Shown piece after piece: positions 38,901 to 47,570 of a stretch of DNA of 64,000 nucleotides. The position numbers and the translations under genes were made by a program. Every line of letters starts with the position of its first letter. The first letter of the stretch is position 1. This stretch comes from Pseudogulbenkiania sp. (GTDB lineage: Bacteria; Pseudomonadota; Gammaproteobacteria; Burkholderiales; Chromobacteriaceae), in contig JAGLBD010000001.1 in assembly GCA_018260425.1 (NCBI GenBank), forward strand, positions 1 to 64,000, given 5' to 3'. The notes under the pieces were generated by a model that was not told where the DNA came from, made no database searches, and was given only the letters and a program-made list of their open reading frames with translations.

Positions 38901-39116
38901 ATAGGCCTGCAAGGTTATGGCCGTGTGGTCGCCGTAGGCTTGCAGGTATTCGCGCGCACGTTTGCCGGTATCTTTCTCGATGGTGGCCTGGCGAGAAACA
39001 AAATCGCGCCAGTGCAGCACGAGGAAATACCCGGCCATTGAAATGGCCAGTGTAAATACGATCGCGAGCGTACCGAACAGCTGCAGGCGTGATAGTCGTG
39101 CTTGATTGAGCTCCAT
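35931..39116 (-). CDS. Membrane GGDEF-EAL protein with Cache and PAS sensor domains
   Basis: A 1061-residue cyclic-di-GMP enzyme. From the N-terminus: a membrane helix (about 10-35), a periplasmic double-Cache sensor (about 40-340), a second membrane helix (about 350-372), two PAS domains (about 400-500 and 505-625), GGDEF (about 630-790) and EAL (about 800-1055). The cyclase motif is an intact GGDEF, with an inhibitory-site RNVD five residues before it. The phosphodiesterase part keeps EALLRW, DDFGTGYSSL and KIDRSFV, so both halves may be active. The start at 39116 follows an AGGG site; the upstream TTG is unlikely. The ligand sensed is unknown. Confidence 0.92.
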   Translation of the reverse strand: MELNQARLSRLQLFGTLAIVFTLAISMAGYFLVLHWRDFVSRQATIEKDTGKRAREYLQAYGDHTAITLQAYRERTGNQLRSQIREQVDQTFLTVETLWKQQHGRMPEARLRRLIVETLRPLRYFSGRGYIFIDGLDGRCILLPINPDLEGRDLKDNRDDRGHYIVHGLLDATANRDKAGFSHYRWYLPGSRVMSDKIAYVRRFDEAGWLIGSGEYIANVEDALQKDALAMLSSMRYGNDGDTILIDNRGVLRLYPENPALEGKHYLALPPALRTQVMQMMTLGRRGGFMEYTARGHDGKDTSHLAYARRIEGWDWTLVSGIETTSIAETGRKAREELDRTLQLRISATLLMTLLALALGALFSWLFMRWMNDLISRYRHDLIQRNRELKERSRELLLSRFMVDHSTDIVCLLDEHKRLAYENDAARQCLGSSQEQRDARLALLFAAPPLTLPVTYEVTLEAGEDQHQHIEVTQNLIAYEGEQYLCITGRDITQRIRSDHQLRLAARVFDSSNEAILITDATNRILAVNRLFCEITGYAEDEVLGKTPAVLASGRHGDAFYQDMWQLLKQRGHWAGEIWNRRKNGEVFPEWLNISVLTDEHGAITHFIALFTDITERKAQEAHVRHLAEYDFLTDLPNRVLIHDRLQQAIRSAEKNLHQLAVLFVDLDHFKNINDSLGHGKGDELLKMVAERLTGPLRNVDTVGRTGGDEFVIILPDLASPDEAGHVAQRLLDALHSPFVVAGHSLVVSASIGISVAPEDGDDIQTLLMNADLAMYHAKSSGRDTYQFYARKMNEQVTERLLLESNLRQALDNDELELVYQPQFSIASRRLVGCEALLRWNHPEHGRIPPDRFIPVAEDTGLIVGIGRWVLNQACRQLAIWRSNGLPCVPIAVNVSARQLARHDFIDDVRKALATHELPGHLLELEVTESTLMEDPDMAASQLALIKDMGVRLSVDDFGTGYSSLAYLKRFAPDTIKIDRSFVSDLPEDTEDAAIVSAIIHLAEALGMDTLAEGVETEAQRQFLGSLRCQLLQGYLMGKPQSPNEIADLLTERSLMTQGAD

Positions 39117-39218
39117 GTACCCTGTTTCTCCCCGGGAACCCAGAGTATACAAGCTAATTCCGATGGAATGATTTAAAAATCACCGATTGATAATGGTCTT
39201 TTAAGGTACAATACACAG

Positions 39219-39577
39219 TGAGAGTCGGCCAGACAGTCGCCGCGCCGCAAGGCGGGGAGGAAAGTCCGGGCTCCATAGAGCAGGATGCCGGTTAACGACC
39301 GGACGCCGTGAGGCGATGGAAAGTGGAACAGAGAGCTGAACCGCCGATGGCCTCCTTTCGGGGAGGATCAGGCAAGGGTGAAAAGGTGTGGTAAGAGCAC
39401 ACCGCGGACGTGGCAACACGGACGGCAGGCTAAACCCCATCCGGAGCAAGACCAAATAGGGGTGCGCTAACGTGGCTCGCGTTGTACCCGGGTAGGTTGC
39501 TTGAGCCAGTCGGCAACGGCTGGCCTAGAGGAATGACTGTCCAACGACAGAACCCGGCTTACCGGTCGACTCTCACC
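39219..39577 (+). ncRNA. rnpB: RNase P RNA (class A)
   Basis: The catalytic RNA that matures tRNA 5' ends. Closing helix P1 pairs GTGAGAGTCG near 39219-39228 with CGACTCTCAC near 39566-39575. Conserved RNase P blocks are present: GAGGAAAGTCCGGGCTCC, ACCGCCGATGG and AGAGGAATGACTGTCC. A -10 box TACAAT lies at 39207-39212, just upstream. The length of about 358 nt is normal for the class. Confidence 0.95.
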
Positions 39578-39663
39578 CTTCCGCACGACCCGTTTCATAA
39601 CGTTTTTGTGTCACGTCATTTCTTCTGGCTATCGCCACTGCCCAAAAAATAAGCAAAATGTTT

Positions 39664-39692
39664 TTTACCGGCTCCGGAAAAAGCATTACAAT
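39664..39692 (+). promoter_or_regulatory. Probable dusB-fis promoter
   Basis: A -10 box TACAAT at 39687-39692 is preceded by TTTACC at 39664-39669, four of six matches to the -35 consensus, with 17-bp spacing. It lies about 33 bases before the dusB start. Confidence 0.6.
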
Positions 39693-39724
39693 GGCCGCCC
39701 TTCCCTCGTAATACCTTGTTAAAC

Positions 39725-40747
39725 ATGCAGATCGGTCCGTACACGCTCAAGAACCGGCTCGTTGTCGCGCCCATGGCCGGAGTCACCGACCGCCCGTTCC
39801 GCATGCTCTGCAAGCGTATGGGGGCTGGCATGGCCGTGTCCGAGATGATCACGTCCAACAAGGCATTGTGGCATACCGCCAAAACCTTGCGCCGTGCCAA
39901 CCACGAAGGGGAAGTGGAACCGGTTTCGGTGCAGATTGCCGGTTCCGATCCGGAGCAAATGGCGGAAGCGGCACGAATCAATGTCGACCAGGGCGCGCAG
40001 ATCATCGATATCAATATGGGCTGTCCGGCCAAAAAAGTCTGCAATGTCGCAGCAGGGTCTGCCTTGTTGCGCGACGAGGCGCTGGTCGGACGCATTCTCG
40101 AGGCGGTAGTCAAGGCGGTCGATGTTCCGGTGACCCTGAAAACCCGTACCGGGTGGAGTCCTGAGCACCGCAATGCAATTCGTGTGGCAAAAATGGCCGA
40201 ACAGTGTGGTATCGCGGCGTTGGCATTGCATGGTCGTACCCGCGAGGACATGTATCGCGGCGCAGCCGAGTACGACACGATTCGCGCCGTCAAGGCCGAG
40301 TTGTCGATTCCGCTGATAGCCAACGGGGATATCGACTCGCCGGAAAAGGCCCGCCACGTGCTGGACTATACCGGGGCGGACGCGATCATGATCGGTCGTG
40401 CCGCGCAGGGGCGGCCATGGATTTTTCGTGAAATTCAGCATTATCTGGATACCGGTACGACGCTCGGCGCACCGCGTATCGATGAGATTTCAAGCGTGCT
40501 GCTGGAGCATCTGGACGAACTGTATGCGTTCTACGGGGAGTATTCCGGTTGCCGTGTCGCCCGCAAGCATATTGCCTGGTACACCCGGGGGTTGAAAGGG
40601 TCGAACGCGTTTCGCCAATCCATGTACCAGCTGGAAACCACGACCGGTCAGAAGGCTGCGGTCGCTTTGTATCTTGACCGACTGGCCGGCGAGTCCGAGC
40701 GGCTGGAATATGTCGAGGCTGACGAGAATGACAACCATGCAGAATAA
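39725..40747 (+). CDS. dusB: tRNA-dihydrouridine synthase B
   Basis: DusB reduces a uridine in the D-loop of tRNA with FMN and NADPH. The 340-residue protein has APMAGVTDRPFR, the catalytic-cysteine motif NMGCPAKKV, LKTRTGW and a C-terminal helical tRNA-binding domain. ATG 39725 is preferred over a TTG at 39716. It overlaps fis, giving the conserved dusB-fis pair. Confidence 0.95.
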   Translation: MQIGPYTLKNRLVVAPMAGVTDRPFRMLCKRMGAGMAVSEMITSNKALWHTAKTLRRANHEGEVEPVSVQIAGSDPEQMAEAARINVDQGAQIIDINMGCPAKKVCNVAAGSALLRDEALVGRILEAVVKAVDVPVTLKTRTGWSPEHRNAIRVAKMAEQCGIAALALHGRTREDMYRGAAEYDTIRAVKAELSIPLIANGDIDSPEKARHVLDYTGADAIMIGRAAQGRPWIFREIQHYLDTGTTLGAPRIDEISSVLLEHLDELYAFYGEYSGCRVARKHIAWYTRGLKGSNAFRQSMYQLETTTGQKAAVALYLDRLAGESERLEYVEADENDNHAE

Positions 40748-40973
40748 CGAACACATTTCCCAGTCCGTCCGGCTGGCCATGGAGCAATATTTTCGGGACC
40801 TCGACGGGGAAATACCCTCAGCGATATACGATATGGTTCTCGCGTGTGTCGAGAAGCCACTGATAGAAGTGGTCTTGTTGCACACCCAGGGCAACCAGAC
40901 CAGAGCAGCGGAGCTGCTGGGACTCAACCGCAACACCCTGCGGAAAAAAATGAAGTCCTATGATTTGATATGA
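40728..40973 (+). CDS. fis: DNA-binding protein Fis
   Basis: Fis is a nucleoid-associated factor that bends DNA and activates rRNA promoters in growing cells. The 81-residue protein has the conserved C-terminal helix-turn-helix [21 protein letters not shown]. It starts within dusB; ATG 40728 and ATG 40737 are both possible. It is followed directly by a strong terminator. Confidence 0.94.
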   Translation: MTTMQNNEHISQSVRLAMEQYFRDLDGEIPSAIYDMVLACVEKPLIEVVLLHTQGNQTRAAELLGLNRNTLRKKMKSYDLI

Positions 40974-40977
40974 AGAT

Positions 40978-41016
40978 AAACAGGCCGTCCGATTACCGGA
41001 CGGCCTGTTTTTTTGT
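40978..41016 (+). terminator. Rho-independent terminator after fis
   Basis: A 14-bp stem (AAACAGGCCGTCCG at 40978-40991 with CGGACGGCCTGTTT from 40997) closes a five-base loop and runs into seven or more T. It separates dusB-fis from purH. Confidence 0.95.
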
Positions 41017-41046
41017 TTGTCTCAACTTAGCGGTGGTAAGAAAGAA

Positions 41047-42624
41047 ATGACCAAGATCGAACGTGCGCTGATCAGTGTTTCCGACAAGACCGGTATTGTC
41101 GAATTCGCCCGGGCCCTGCATTCCGCAGGGGTGGATATCCTCTCTACCGGCGGCACCGCCAAATTGCTGGCCGATGCGGGTATCCCGGTAACCGAGGTGT
41201 CCGATTACACCGGATTCCCCGAGATGCTTGATGGTCGCGTCAAGACGCTGCATCCGAAAGTGCATGGCGGCATTCTTGGTCGCCGCGATCTGACCACCCA
41301 TACCAATACCATGAAAGAACATGGCATCGGCAATATCGATCTGGTGTGCGTCAACCTCTATCCCTTCGAGGCGACCATCGCCAATCCGGACTGCTCGCTG
41401 GAAGATGCCATTGAAAACATCGATATCGGTGGCCCGGCCATGGTGCGCTCCGCTGCCAAGAACTGGGCGCATGTGGCCATTGTCACCGATGCGGCCGACT
41501 ACCCGGCCCTGATTGCTGAAATGCAGGCTTCGGATGGCCAGCTGGCTCGCGCCACCCGTTTCGAACTGGCCAAAAAAGCCTTTACCCATACCTCGGCCTA
41601 TGATGGCGCGATCTCCAATTACCTGACCTCGCTGACGCCGGACAGCCTGTTGGGCAAACCGGAGCGCCAGGTATTCCCTAACCGCCTGAATGCCCAGTTC
41701 GTCAAGGTTCAGGATATGCGTTATGGCGAGAACCCTCATCAGGCTGCCGCGTTCTATCGCGACCTTGATCCGGCACCGGGTGCGATCGCCCACTACCGTC
41801 AGCTGCAGGGCAAGGAACTGTCGTTTAACAATATCGCCGATGCCGATGCGGCCTGGGAGGCCGTGAAGACCTTCGATGCGCCGGCCTGCGTCATCGTCAA
41901 ACATGCCAATCCGTGCGGCGTGGCCATTGCCGACACGCTGCTCGGCGCTTACCGGCTGGCATTTGCCACAGACACCACGTCGGCGTTTGGCGGGATCATT
42001 GCCTTCAACCGCGAGGTCGATGCCGAGACGGTCGAGGCCGTGACCGGTCAATTCCTGGAAGTCTTGCTGGCCCCGGCATTCACCGAAGAAGCCAAGGCGG
42101 TCATTGCCGCGAAGAAAAATGTTCGCGTGCTGGAAATTCCGCTGGAAGCCGGCGCGAACCGTTTCGAGCTGAAACGTGTCGGTGGTGGTGTTTTGGTGCA
42201 GACGCCGGACGTCAGGAACGTTATGCTGGACGAGTTGAAGGTCGTGACGCGTCGTGTTCCTTCGCCGAAGGAAATGGCTGATCTGCTGTTTGCCTGGCGC
42301 GTGGCGAAGTTTGTTAAATCCAATGCAATCGTTTTTGCCGGCAATGGCCAGACCGTCGGGATCGGCGCCGGCCAGATGAGCCGTGTTGATTCGACACGTA
42401 TTGCGGCGCGCAAGGCACAGGATGCCGGGCTTTCCCTGCAGGGTGCCGTGGCGTCGTCGGATGCCTTTTTCCCGTTCCGCGACGGTATCGATGTCATCGC
42501 CGAACAAGGCATTCGGGCCATCATTCAGCCGGGAGGATCGATGCGTGACGAAGAAGTGTTTGCTGCCGCCGATGAACATGGTATCGCCATGGTGCTGACC
42601 GGCTGCCGTCATTTCCGTCATTGA
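41047..42624 (+). CDS. purH: Bifunctional AICAR formyltransferase / IMP cyclohydrolase
   Basis: PurH carries out the last two steps of IMP synthesis. The 525-residue protein begins with the cyclohydrolase domain ([25 protein letters not shown]) and continues with the formyltransferase domain ([24 protein letters not shown]). ATG 41047 is preferred over the in-frame codon at 41017, which lies in the fis terminator. It is followed 13 bp later by purD. Confidence 0.97.
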   Translation: MTKIERALISVSDKTGIVEFARALHSAGVDILSTGGTAKLLADAGIPVTEVSDYTGFPEMLDGRVKTLHPKVHGGILGRRDLTTHTNTMKEHGIGNIDLVCVNLYPFEATIANPDCSLEDAIENIDIGGPAMVRSAAKNWAHVAIVTDAADYPALIAEMQASDGQLARATRFELAKKAFTHTSAYDGAISNYLTSLTPDSLLGKPERQVFPNRLNAQFVKVQDMRYGENPHQAAAFYRDLDPAPGAIAHYRQLQGKELSFNNIADADAAWEAVKTFDAPACVIVKHANPCGVAIADTLLGAYRLAFATDTTSAFGGIIAFNREVDAETVEAVTGQFLEVLLAPAFTEEAKAVIAAKKNVRVLEIPLEAGANRFELKRVGGGVLVQTPDVRNVMLDELKVVTRRVPSPKEMADLLFAWRVAKFVKSNAIVFAGNGQTVGIGAGQMSRVDSTRIAARKAQDAGLSLQGAVASSDAFFPFRDGIDVIAEQGIRAIIQPGGSMRDEEVFAAADEHGIAMVLTGCRHFRH

Positions 42625-42637
42625 TCAGGAGTCGTTG

Positions 42638-43915
42638 ATGAAAGTTTTGGTGATTGGAAGCGGAGGGCGTGAACATGCCCTGGCTTGGCGCATCGCCAAG
42701 TCACGACGTGTTTCGCGGGTCTATGTGGCACCGGGCAATGCCGGTACTGCATTGGATCCTGACCTGAGCAATGTCGCCCTCTCCAGCGTCGAGGAACTGG
42801 TTGAGTTCGCTCGCGCAGAAAAGATCGAACTGACCGTGGTCGGGCCGGAAGCACCGCTGGCGGCTGGTGTGGTGGATGCGTTTCGTGCCGCCGGCCTGAA
42901 GATCTTCGGGCCGACGCGCTATGCCGCCCAGTTGGAAAGCTCCAAGGATTTTGCCAAGGAATTCATGGTGCGCCATGGCATCCCGACGGCCGGCTACCGC
43001 ACCTTCTCTTCGGCCATGGAGGCGCATGCCTGGGTTGCCGAGAAGGGCACACCGATTGTCATCAAGGCCGATGGCCTTGCTGCCGGCAAGGGTGTGGTCG
43101 TGGCGATGACCGACGAGGAAGCACATCAGGCCATCGATATGATGCTGGTCGGCAACAAGATGGGGTCGGCCGGAGCGCGCGTCGTGATCGAAGACTATCT
43201 GGAAGGTGAAGAAGCCAGCTTCATCGTGATGGTCGACGGTGAGCATGTCTTGCCGATGGCGACCAGTCAGGATCACAAGCGTCTGCTCGATCAGGACAAA
43301 GGGCCTAATACCGGCGGGATGGGGGCGTATAGTCCGGCGCCGGTGGTGACGCCCGAGGTTCACGCCCGCATCATGCGTGAAATCATCATGCCGACAGTAC
43401 GTGGCATGAAGGCGGACGGACACCCTTACACCGGGTTCCTGTACGCAGGCCTGATGATCGATGCGGCCGGTAAACCGCGTACCATCGAGTTCAATTGCCG
43501 CTTCGGCGATCCGGAAACCCAGCCGATCATGGCACGTCTCAAGTCCGATTTCACCGTGCTGCTCGAGCATGGGGTGAACGGGACATTGGACAAGGTCGAA
43601 GCGGAGTGGGACCGGCGCGTGGCGTTGGGAGTGGTGCTGGCGGCGGCGGGTTACCCGGAAGAGCCGCGCAAAGGCGATGCCATTTCCGGTATTCCGGCCG
43701 AGAGCGAAGATGGCATGGTGTTCCATGCCGGGACGCGTCTGGACGAGTCCGGCCGCCTGCTGTCGAATGGCGGGCGGGTGTTGTGCGCGGTGGGCCTGGG
43801 CGATAGCGTGCGTATGGCGCAGTCGCGGGCCTATGCCATCGCCGACCAGATTCATCTGGACGGTGTTCAGTTACGCCGGGATATTGGCGCGCGTGGCTTG
43901 CTCAAGCGCCACTGA
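42638..43915 (+). CDS. purD: Phosphoribosylamine-glycine ligase
   Basis: PurD makes glycinamide ribonucleotide in purine synthesis. The 425-residue ATP-grasp enzyme starts with MKVLVIGSGGREHALAW and has the ATP-grasp features IKADGLAAGKGVVVA, GPNTGGMGAYSPAP and FNCRFGDPETQ. An AGGAG site lies upstream of ATG 42638. It shares an operon with purH and ends at a strong terminator. Confidence 0.97.
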   Translation: MKVLVIGSGGREHALAWRIAKSRRVSRVYVAPGNAGTALDPDLSNVALSSVEELVEFARAEKIELTVVGPEAPLAAGVVDAFRAAGLKIFGPTRYAAQLESSKDFAKEFMVRHGIPTAGYRTFSSAMEAHAWVAEKGTPIVIKADGLAAGKGVVVAMTDEEAHQAIDMMLVGNKMGSAGARVVIEDYLEGEEASFIVMVDGEHVLPMATSQDHKRLLDQDKGPNTGGMGAYSPAPVVTPEVHARIMREIIMPTVRGMKADGHPYTGFLYAGLMIDAAGKPRTIEFNCRFGDPETQPIMARLKSDFTVLLEHGVNGTLDKVEAEWDRRVALGVVLAAAGYPEEPRKGDAISGIPAESEDGMVFHAGTRLDESGRLLSNGGRVLCAVGLGDSVRMAQSRAYAIADQIHLDGVQLRRDIGARGLLKRH

Positions 43916-43933
43916 ACCACGTTTGACGATCAG

Positions 43934-43969
43934 CCGGCCCGGGGCAAACCGCCTTGGGCCGGTTTTTTT
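43934..43969 (+). terminator. Rho-independent terminator of purH-purD
   Basis: CCGGCCC (43934-43940) pairs with GGGCCGG (43956-43962) across a 15-base loop and is followed by seven T. A TACAAT -10 box for the next gene lies just downstream at 43974-43979. Confidence 0.85.
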
Positions 43970-44014
43970 GCGCTACAATAGCGGCTCTTCCGTTTTTCCG
44001 GCTTTGAACCCCTC

Positions 44015-44620
44015 ATGACTGCCTCGTACCACCAGCGTCTTCGCCAATTGCATACCCGTGCCAAATTACCGGGGACGCGACTTGTCGATCGGGCTCGTGG
44101 CCGTGTGCGTCGCGGCGGCGTCATCGCCTATTCCACCGAATCGTGCTTCGGCATTGGTTGCGACCCGCTCAATCCACGGGCCTTGCGGCGCATTCTGGCC
44201 ATCAAGGGACGCCCCAATCACAAGGGCATGATCGTCATTGCCAGCAGTATCGAGCAACTACGGCATCTGGTAGCTCCGTTAACGGATGAACAATGGCAGG
44301 AACTTATGACCTATTGGCCGGGTCATTACACTTTTTTATTGCCGGCGTCGCCGCATATCCCGCCGCTGTTGCGTGGCCGTCACGACAAACTGGCCGTGCG
44401 TCTTACCGCGCATGGCGAGGCAGCCGCCTTGTGCCGGGCACTGGGCACGGCGCTGGTCTCGACATCGGCCAACCATGCGGGCAAAGTGTCCCTTAAATCC
44501 GCACGCGCCTGCAAGAAAGCGTTTGGCAGCAAGGTGTTGACCTTGCCGGGACGGATCGGCAAACGACGCCGCCCGTCGACTATTATTGATTTCGCCAGTG
44601 GCCGCGTGTTGCGGGCCTGA
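44015..44620 (+). CDS. tsaC: Sua5/YciO/YrdC family protein, probable threonylcarbamoyl-AMP synthase
   Basis: TsaC makes threonylcarbamoyl-AMP for the t6A modification of tRNAs. The 201-residue protein shows the family motifs YSTESCFGIGCDP, KGRPNHKGM, LAVRLTAHG and STSANHAG. It carries a basic N-terminal extension (about 20 residues) and C-terminus, consistent with RNA binding. The paralogue YciO is an alternative, but the KxR and SxN motifs fit TsaC. It is followed 26 bp later by tolQ. Confidence 0.85.
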   Translation: MTASYHQRLRQLHTRAKLPGTRLVDRARGRVRRGGVIAYSTESCFGIGCDPLNPRALRRILAIKGRPNHKGMIVIASSIEQLRHLVAPLTDEQWQELMTYWPGHYTFLLPASPHIPPLLRGRHDKLAVRLTAHGEAAALCRALGTALVSTSANHAGKVSLKSARACKKAFGSKVLTLPGRIGKRRRPSTIIDFASGRVLRA

Positions 44621-44646
44621 CAGTCTCCACGATCGAGGAACCAAGA

Positions 44647-45315
44647 GTGCAGCAGATTTCTATCCTGAGCCTGGTGCTGGACGCCAGCCTGATGGTGCAG
44701 TTGGTGATGGCAGGGCTGATGTTGATGTCGGTGATGTCCTGGGCGGTGATTATCAAAAAGATTTCCGTGTTGGGCTCGGCACGTCGTCATGGCGATGATT
44801 TTGAAAAGACCTTCTGGGGCGGCGCCGATCTCAACCGTCTGTATGAAGATGTGTCCCGTCGTCAGGACGCGATGGGCATGGAACGAATTTTTCAGTCGGG
44901 GTTTGCCGAGTTCCTGAAGTTGCGTGGTCGCAATGGCACCGAGTTGTCCGACATCATGGATGGCTCGCGCCGTGCCATGCGCGCTGCTGCCCAGCGTGAG
45001 CTGGATGTGCTGGACCGTCACACATCCTTCCTCGCGACCGTGGGGTCGGTGAGTCCTTATATCGGTTTGTTTGGCACGGTGTGGGGCATCATGCATGCCT
45101 TTATCGGCTTGGGGAATGCCGGACAGGCCTCCTTGTCGACGGTGGCGCCGGGGATTGCCGAAGCGCTGATCGCGACGGCTATCGGTCTGTTTGCCGCCAT
45201 TCCGGCCTATGTGGCCTACAACCGATTTGCCACCGATGTCGATCGTCTGGCAGTTAGGTATGATACATTCATGGAAGAGTTTTCCAACATTCTGCAGCGC
45301 TTGGCGACTCGCTAA
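44647..45315 (+). CDS. tolQ: Tol-Pal proton channel subunit TolQ, without neighbouring tolR
   Basis: TolQ with TolR forms a proton-driven motor that helps outer membrane constriction at division. The 222-residue protein has three membrane helices (about 15-38, 130-155, 168-190) and the strongly conserved SVSPYIGLFGTVWGIMHAF and APGIAEALIATAIGLFAAIPA, which fit TolQ better than ExbB. It starts at GTG 44647. Unusually, tolR, tolA, tolB and pal do not follow; a hairpin and an exporter gene come next. Confidence 0.92.
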   Translation: MQQISILSLVLDASLMVQLVMAGLMLMSVMSWAVIIKKISVLGSARRHGDDFEKTFWGGADLNRLYEDVSRRQDAMGMERIFQSGFAEFLKLRGRNGTELSDIMDGSRRAMRAAAQRELDVLDRHTSFLATVGSVSPYIGLFGTVWGIMHAFIGLGNAGQASLSTVAPGIAEALIATAIGLFAAIPAYVAYNRFATDVDRLAVRYDTFMEEFSNILQRLATR

Positions 45316-45336
45316 GTACCATGCACTGCTGTATGG

Positions 45337-45364
45337 ACGGGCCGCGCTGCGGCCCGTTCTGCTT
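45337..45364 (+). terminator. Terminator-like hairpin after tolQ
   Basis: A perfect 9-bp GC-rich stem (ACGGGCCGC at 45337-45345, GCGGCCCGT at 45349-45357) has a three-base loop and is followed by TCTGCTTT, a weak T run. It lies between tolQ and the exporter gene. Confidence 0.55.
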
Positions 45365-45377
45365 TCCGGGGTTGACC

Positions 45378-46244
45378 ATGTCTTTGTTTTCACGCCTTTC
45401 CTTGCCGGTTCTGGCGGCGTTTTTTGCGCTCTATGTGATTTGGGGCTCCACGTATTTCGCCATTCGCGTCGGGGTTGCCGAATGGCCGCCGCTGATGATG
45501 GCAGGAACCCGCTTTCTGCTGGCCGGGCTGGCGCTGACGGTCTGGTGCCGGTTTCGCCAGCTTCCCTGGCCTGATGCCCGGCAATGGGGCGGGGCCGCCT
45601 TGCTTGGGGTATTGATGCCGGCGATCGGCAACGGCCTGGTGACAGTGGCGGAAAAAGAAGTGTCCTCCGGGGTGGCGGCATTGATGGTGGCGACGGTACC
45701 GTTGTTTACGACCTTGTTTGCCCGGCTTTTTGGCCAGAAAACCCATCCGCGGGCCTGGGCCGGTATTGCACTGGGGTTTGTCGGGATCCTGATTCTCAAT
45801 CAGGGCAGCAACCTGTCGGCCAGTCCCGGAGGCGCGTTGCTGCTGGTGCTGGCTTGTCTTGGCTGGGCCTTGGGGTCGGCCATCAGCAAGCGGGTGCCTC
45901 AACCGGGCGGGATGATGTCCAGTGCCGCCATGATGTTGACGGGGGGCGTGGCTTTGCTGGTCGCAAGCATGGCGATGGGTGAGCGCTTGACCACCATGCC
46001 GGGACTGGCGGGCTGGGGAGCATTGCTCTATCTGGTTGTGTTCGGTTCGATCATCGCCTATACCGCGTATCTCTACCTGTTGGCAACGGTCTCTCCTTCT
46101 GCGGCGACGAGCTATGCCTATGTCAACCCGGTCATTGCCGTGTTGTTGGGGATTGCCTTGTTGGGCGAGCAGGTGGGTGTTCAGGAGTGGATGGGCATGG
46201 TGGTGATTGTTTCTGCCGTAGTCCTGATTGCCTGGAAACGCTGA
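45378..46244 (+). CDS. yedA: EamA/DMT-family exporter, YedA-like
   Basis: A 288-residue inner membrane transporter of the drug/metabolite superfamily with ten membrane segments in two EamA repeats. The sequence is close to E. coli YedA as I remember it: ALYVIWGSTYFAIRVGV, WPPLMMAG and TSYAYVNPVIAVLLG are shared. The substrate is unknown, probably a small metabolite. It starts at ATG 45378 with a weak ribosome binding site, just after the tolQ hairpin. Confidence 0.88.
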   Translation: MSLFSRLSLPVLAAFFALYVIWGSTYFAIRVGVAEWPPLMMAGTRFLLAGLALTVWCRFRQLPWPDARQWGGAALLGVLMPAIGNGLVTVAEKEVSSGVAALMVATVPLFTTLFARLFGQKTHPRAWAGIALGFVGILILNQGSNLSASPGGALLLVLACLGWALGSAISKRVPQPGGMMSSAAMMLTGGVALLVASMAMGERLTTMPGLAGWGALLYLVVFGSIIAYTAYLYLLATVSPSAATSYAYVNPVIAVLLGIALLGEQVGVQEWMGMVVIVSAVVLIAWKR

Positions 46245-46256
46245 AACCCCGCTAAA

Positions 46257-46271
46257 TGTAATAAAACTATG
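46257..46271 (+). promoter_or_regulatory. HexR-like operator half-site pair upstream of gap
   Basis: TGTAATAAAACTATG matches 13 of 15 positions of the HexR operator consensus TGTARTWWWAYTACA as I recall it. HexR controls gap and other central carbon genes in many proteobacteria. It lies about 210 bases before gap in an AT-rich region. Confidence 0.35.
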
Positions 46272-46388
46272 TAAGAAAACAACACGATAGAAAAAATCAT
46301 CATGCGGCTTAGTGTGTTGATTTAAAAGGGGATTGAGGCTTGTTGTGGTGATTGGCCGCCGGGTTTTCGATCCAGATCAAATCTTCAT

Positions 46389-46410
46389 CATGTAATTGAT
46401 TGATTACATG
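46389..46410. promoter_or_regulatory. Perfect 8-bp inverted repeat upstream of gap
   Basis: CATGTAAT and ATTACATG form a perfect inverted repeat with a 6-bp spacer, TGATTG. It lies 72 bases before the gap start. The half-site TGTAAT is the one seen at 46257, suggesting one regulator binds both. Spacing differs from the usual HexR operator by three bases. Confidence 0.55.
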
Positions 46411-46482
46411 CTGCTCTTGATCAAACATGGTTGCAACCGGGGGCAAAAACCCTGTCATCAGACATTTTCTGGAGGTGCAATC

Positions 46483-47493
46483 ATGTCTCTCAAGCTCGCC
46501 ATCAATGGTTACGGCCGTATCGGCCGCATGGTTCTGCGCGCCTGGCAAGAACGTTTTGCCGACCGTGGTATCGAGATCGTGGCAATCAATGACCCGGCCG
46601 AGCCGGAGTTGCATGCTCACCTGACCCGTTTTGACAGCGTTCATGGTCCGTTTCATGGTTCTGTGGAGCTGGGCGAAGGCTCCTTGACGGTGAATGGCCA
46701 TGCCATTCGTCTGCTGTCGGTGCGAAACCCTGCCGAATTGCCGTGGAAAGAACTCGGTGTCGATGTGGTGCTGGAGTGCAGCGGGGTGTTCAATTCCCGC
46801 GAGAAAGCCTCGCGCCACCTGGCTGCCGGTGCGCCGCGCGTGCTGATTTCCGCACCGTCCGACGACGCCGATGCCACCATTGTTTACGGGGTCAACCATG
46901 ACCTGCTCAATGGCGAGATGACTCTGGTGTCCAACGCCTCCTGCACCACCAACTGTCTGGCACCGTTGGTGAAGCCGCTTAATGACGCGATCGGTATCGA
47001 ACGCGGCTTGATGACCACCATCCATGCCTATACCAATGACCAGGTGCTGCTGGACACCGACCATAGCGATCTGCGCCGTGCGCGGTCTGCTGCGGTGTCG
47101 ATGATCCCGACCAAGACCGGGGCCGCCAAGGCCGTGGGCCTGGTACTGCCGGAGCTGGTGGGCAAGCTGGACGGTTTCGCCGTGCGCGTGCCGGTGAGCA
47201 ATGTCTCGTTGGTGGATTTGACCTTTACCGCTTCGCGAGCCACCAGCGTGGCCGAAGTGAACGAGATTGTCACTGCCGCTGCCAAGGGTCCGTTGGCTGG
47301 CGTGCTGGAAGTGAATACCTTGCCGCTGGTGTCGCATGACTTCCTGCACAACCCGGCCTCCAGCGTCTTTGACGCCACGCTGACGCGTGTGATTGGTGGC
47401 ACCGAGGTGAAGGTGCTGGCTTGGTACGATAATGAATGGGGTTTTGCCAACCGCATGCTGGACACCACGCTGGCCTGGGTGGATCGTCTGTAA
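46483..47493 (+). CDS. gap: Glyceraldehyde-3-phosphate dehydrogenase
   Basis: GAPDH oxidises glyceraldehyde-3-phosphate in central carbon metabolism. The 336-residue protein has the NAD motif NGYGRIGR, the active-site NASCTTNC with Cys 154, HAYTNDQ, and the C-terminal [20 protein letters not shown] site precedes ATG 46483. Some segments resemble erythrose-4-phosphate dehydrogenase ([16 protein letters not shown]), but HAYTNDQ favours GAPDH. It is transcribed alone and ends at a strong terminator. Confidence 0.93.
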   Translation: MSLKLAINGYGRIGRMVLRAWQERFADRGIEIVAINDPAEPELHAHLTRFDSVHGPFHGSVELGEGSLTVNGHAIRLLSVRNPAELPWKELGVDVVLECSGVFNSREKASRHLAAGAPRVLISAPSDDADATIVYGVNHDLLNGEMTLVSNASCTTNCLAPLVKPLNDAIGIERGLMTTIHAYTNDQVLLDTDHSDLRRARSAAVSMIPTKTGAAKAVGLVLPELVGKLDGFAVRVPVSNVSLVDLTFTASRATSVAEVNEIVTAAAKGPLAGVLEVNTLPLVSHDFLHNPASSVFDATLTRVIGGTEVKVLAWYDNEWGFANRMLDTTLAWVDRL

Positions 47494-47537
47494 TTGATTG
47501 GCTACACGGCAAGGTGACTTGCCGGAATCTGCGTCTT

Positions 47538-47570
47538 ATACCCTCGGGGAGTCCCCGGGGGTATTTTTTT
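47538..47570 (+). terminator. Rho-independent terminator of gap
   Basis: A 12-bp stem with one T-G pair (ATACCCTCGGGG from 47538, CCCCGGGGGTAT to 47563) with an AGT loop runs into seven T. Its end touches the stop codon of the convergent lrp-like gene. Confidence 0.93.

Noticed and set aside
44647..45315. Assignment of the proton-channel gene as exbB
   Set aside because: The SVSPYIGLFGTVWGIMHAF segment and the N-terminal pattern fit TolQ better, and no exbD or tonB gene is adjacent.
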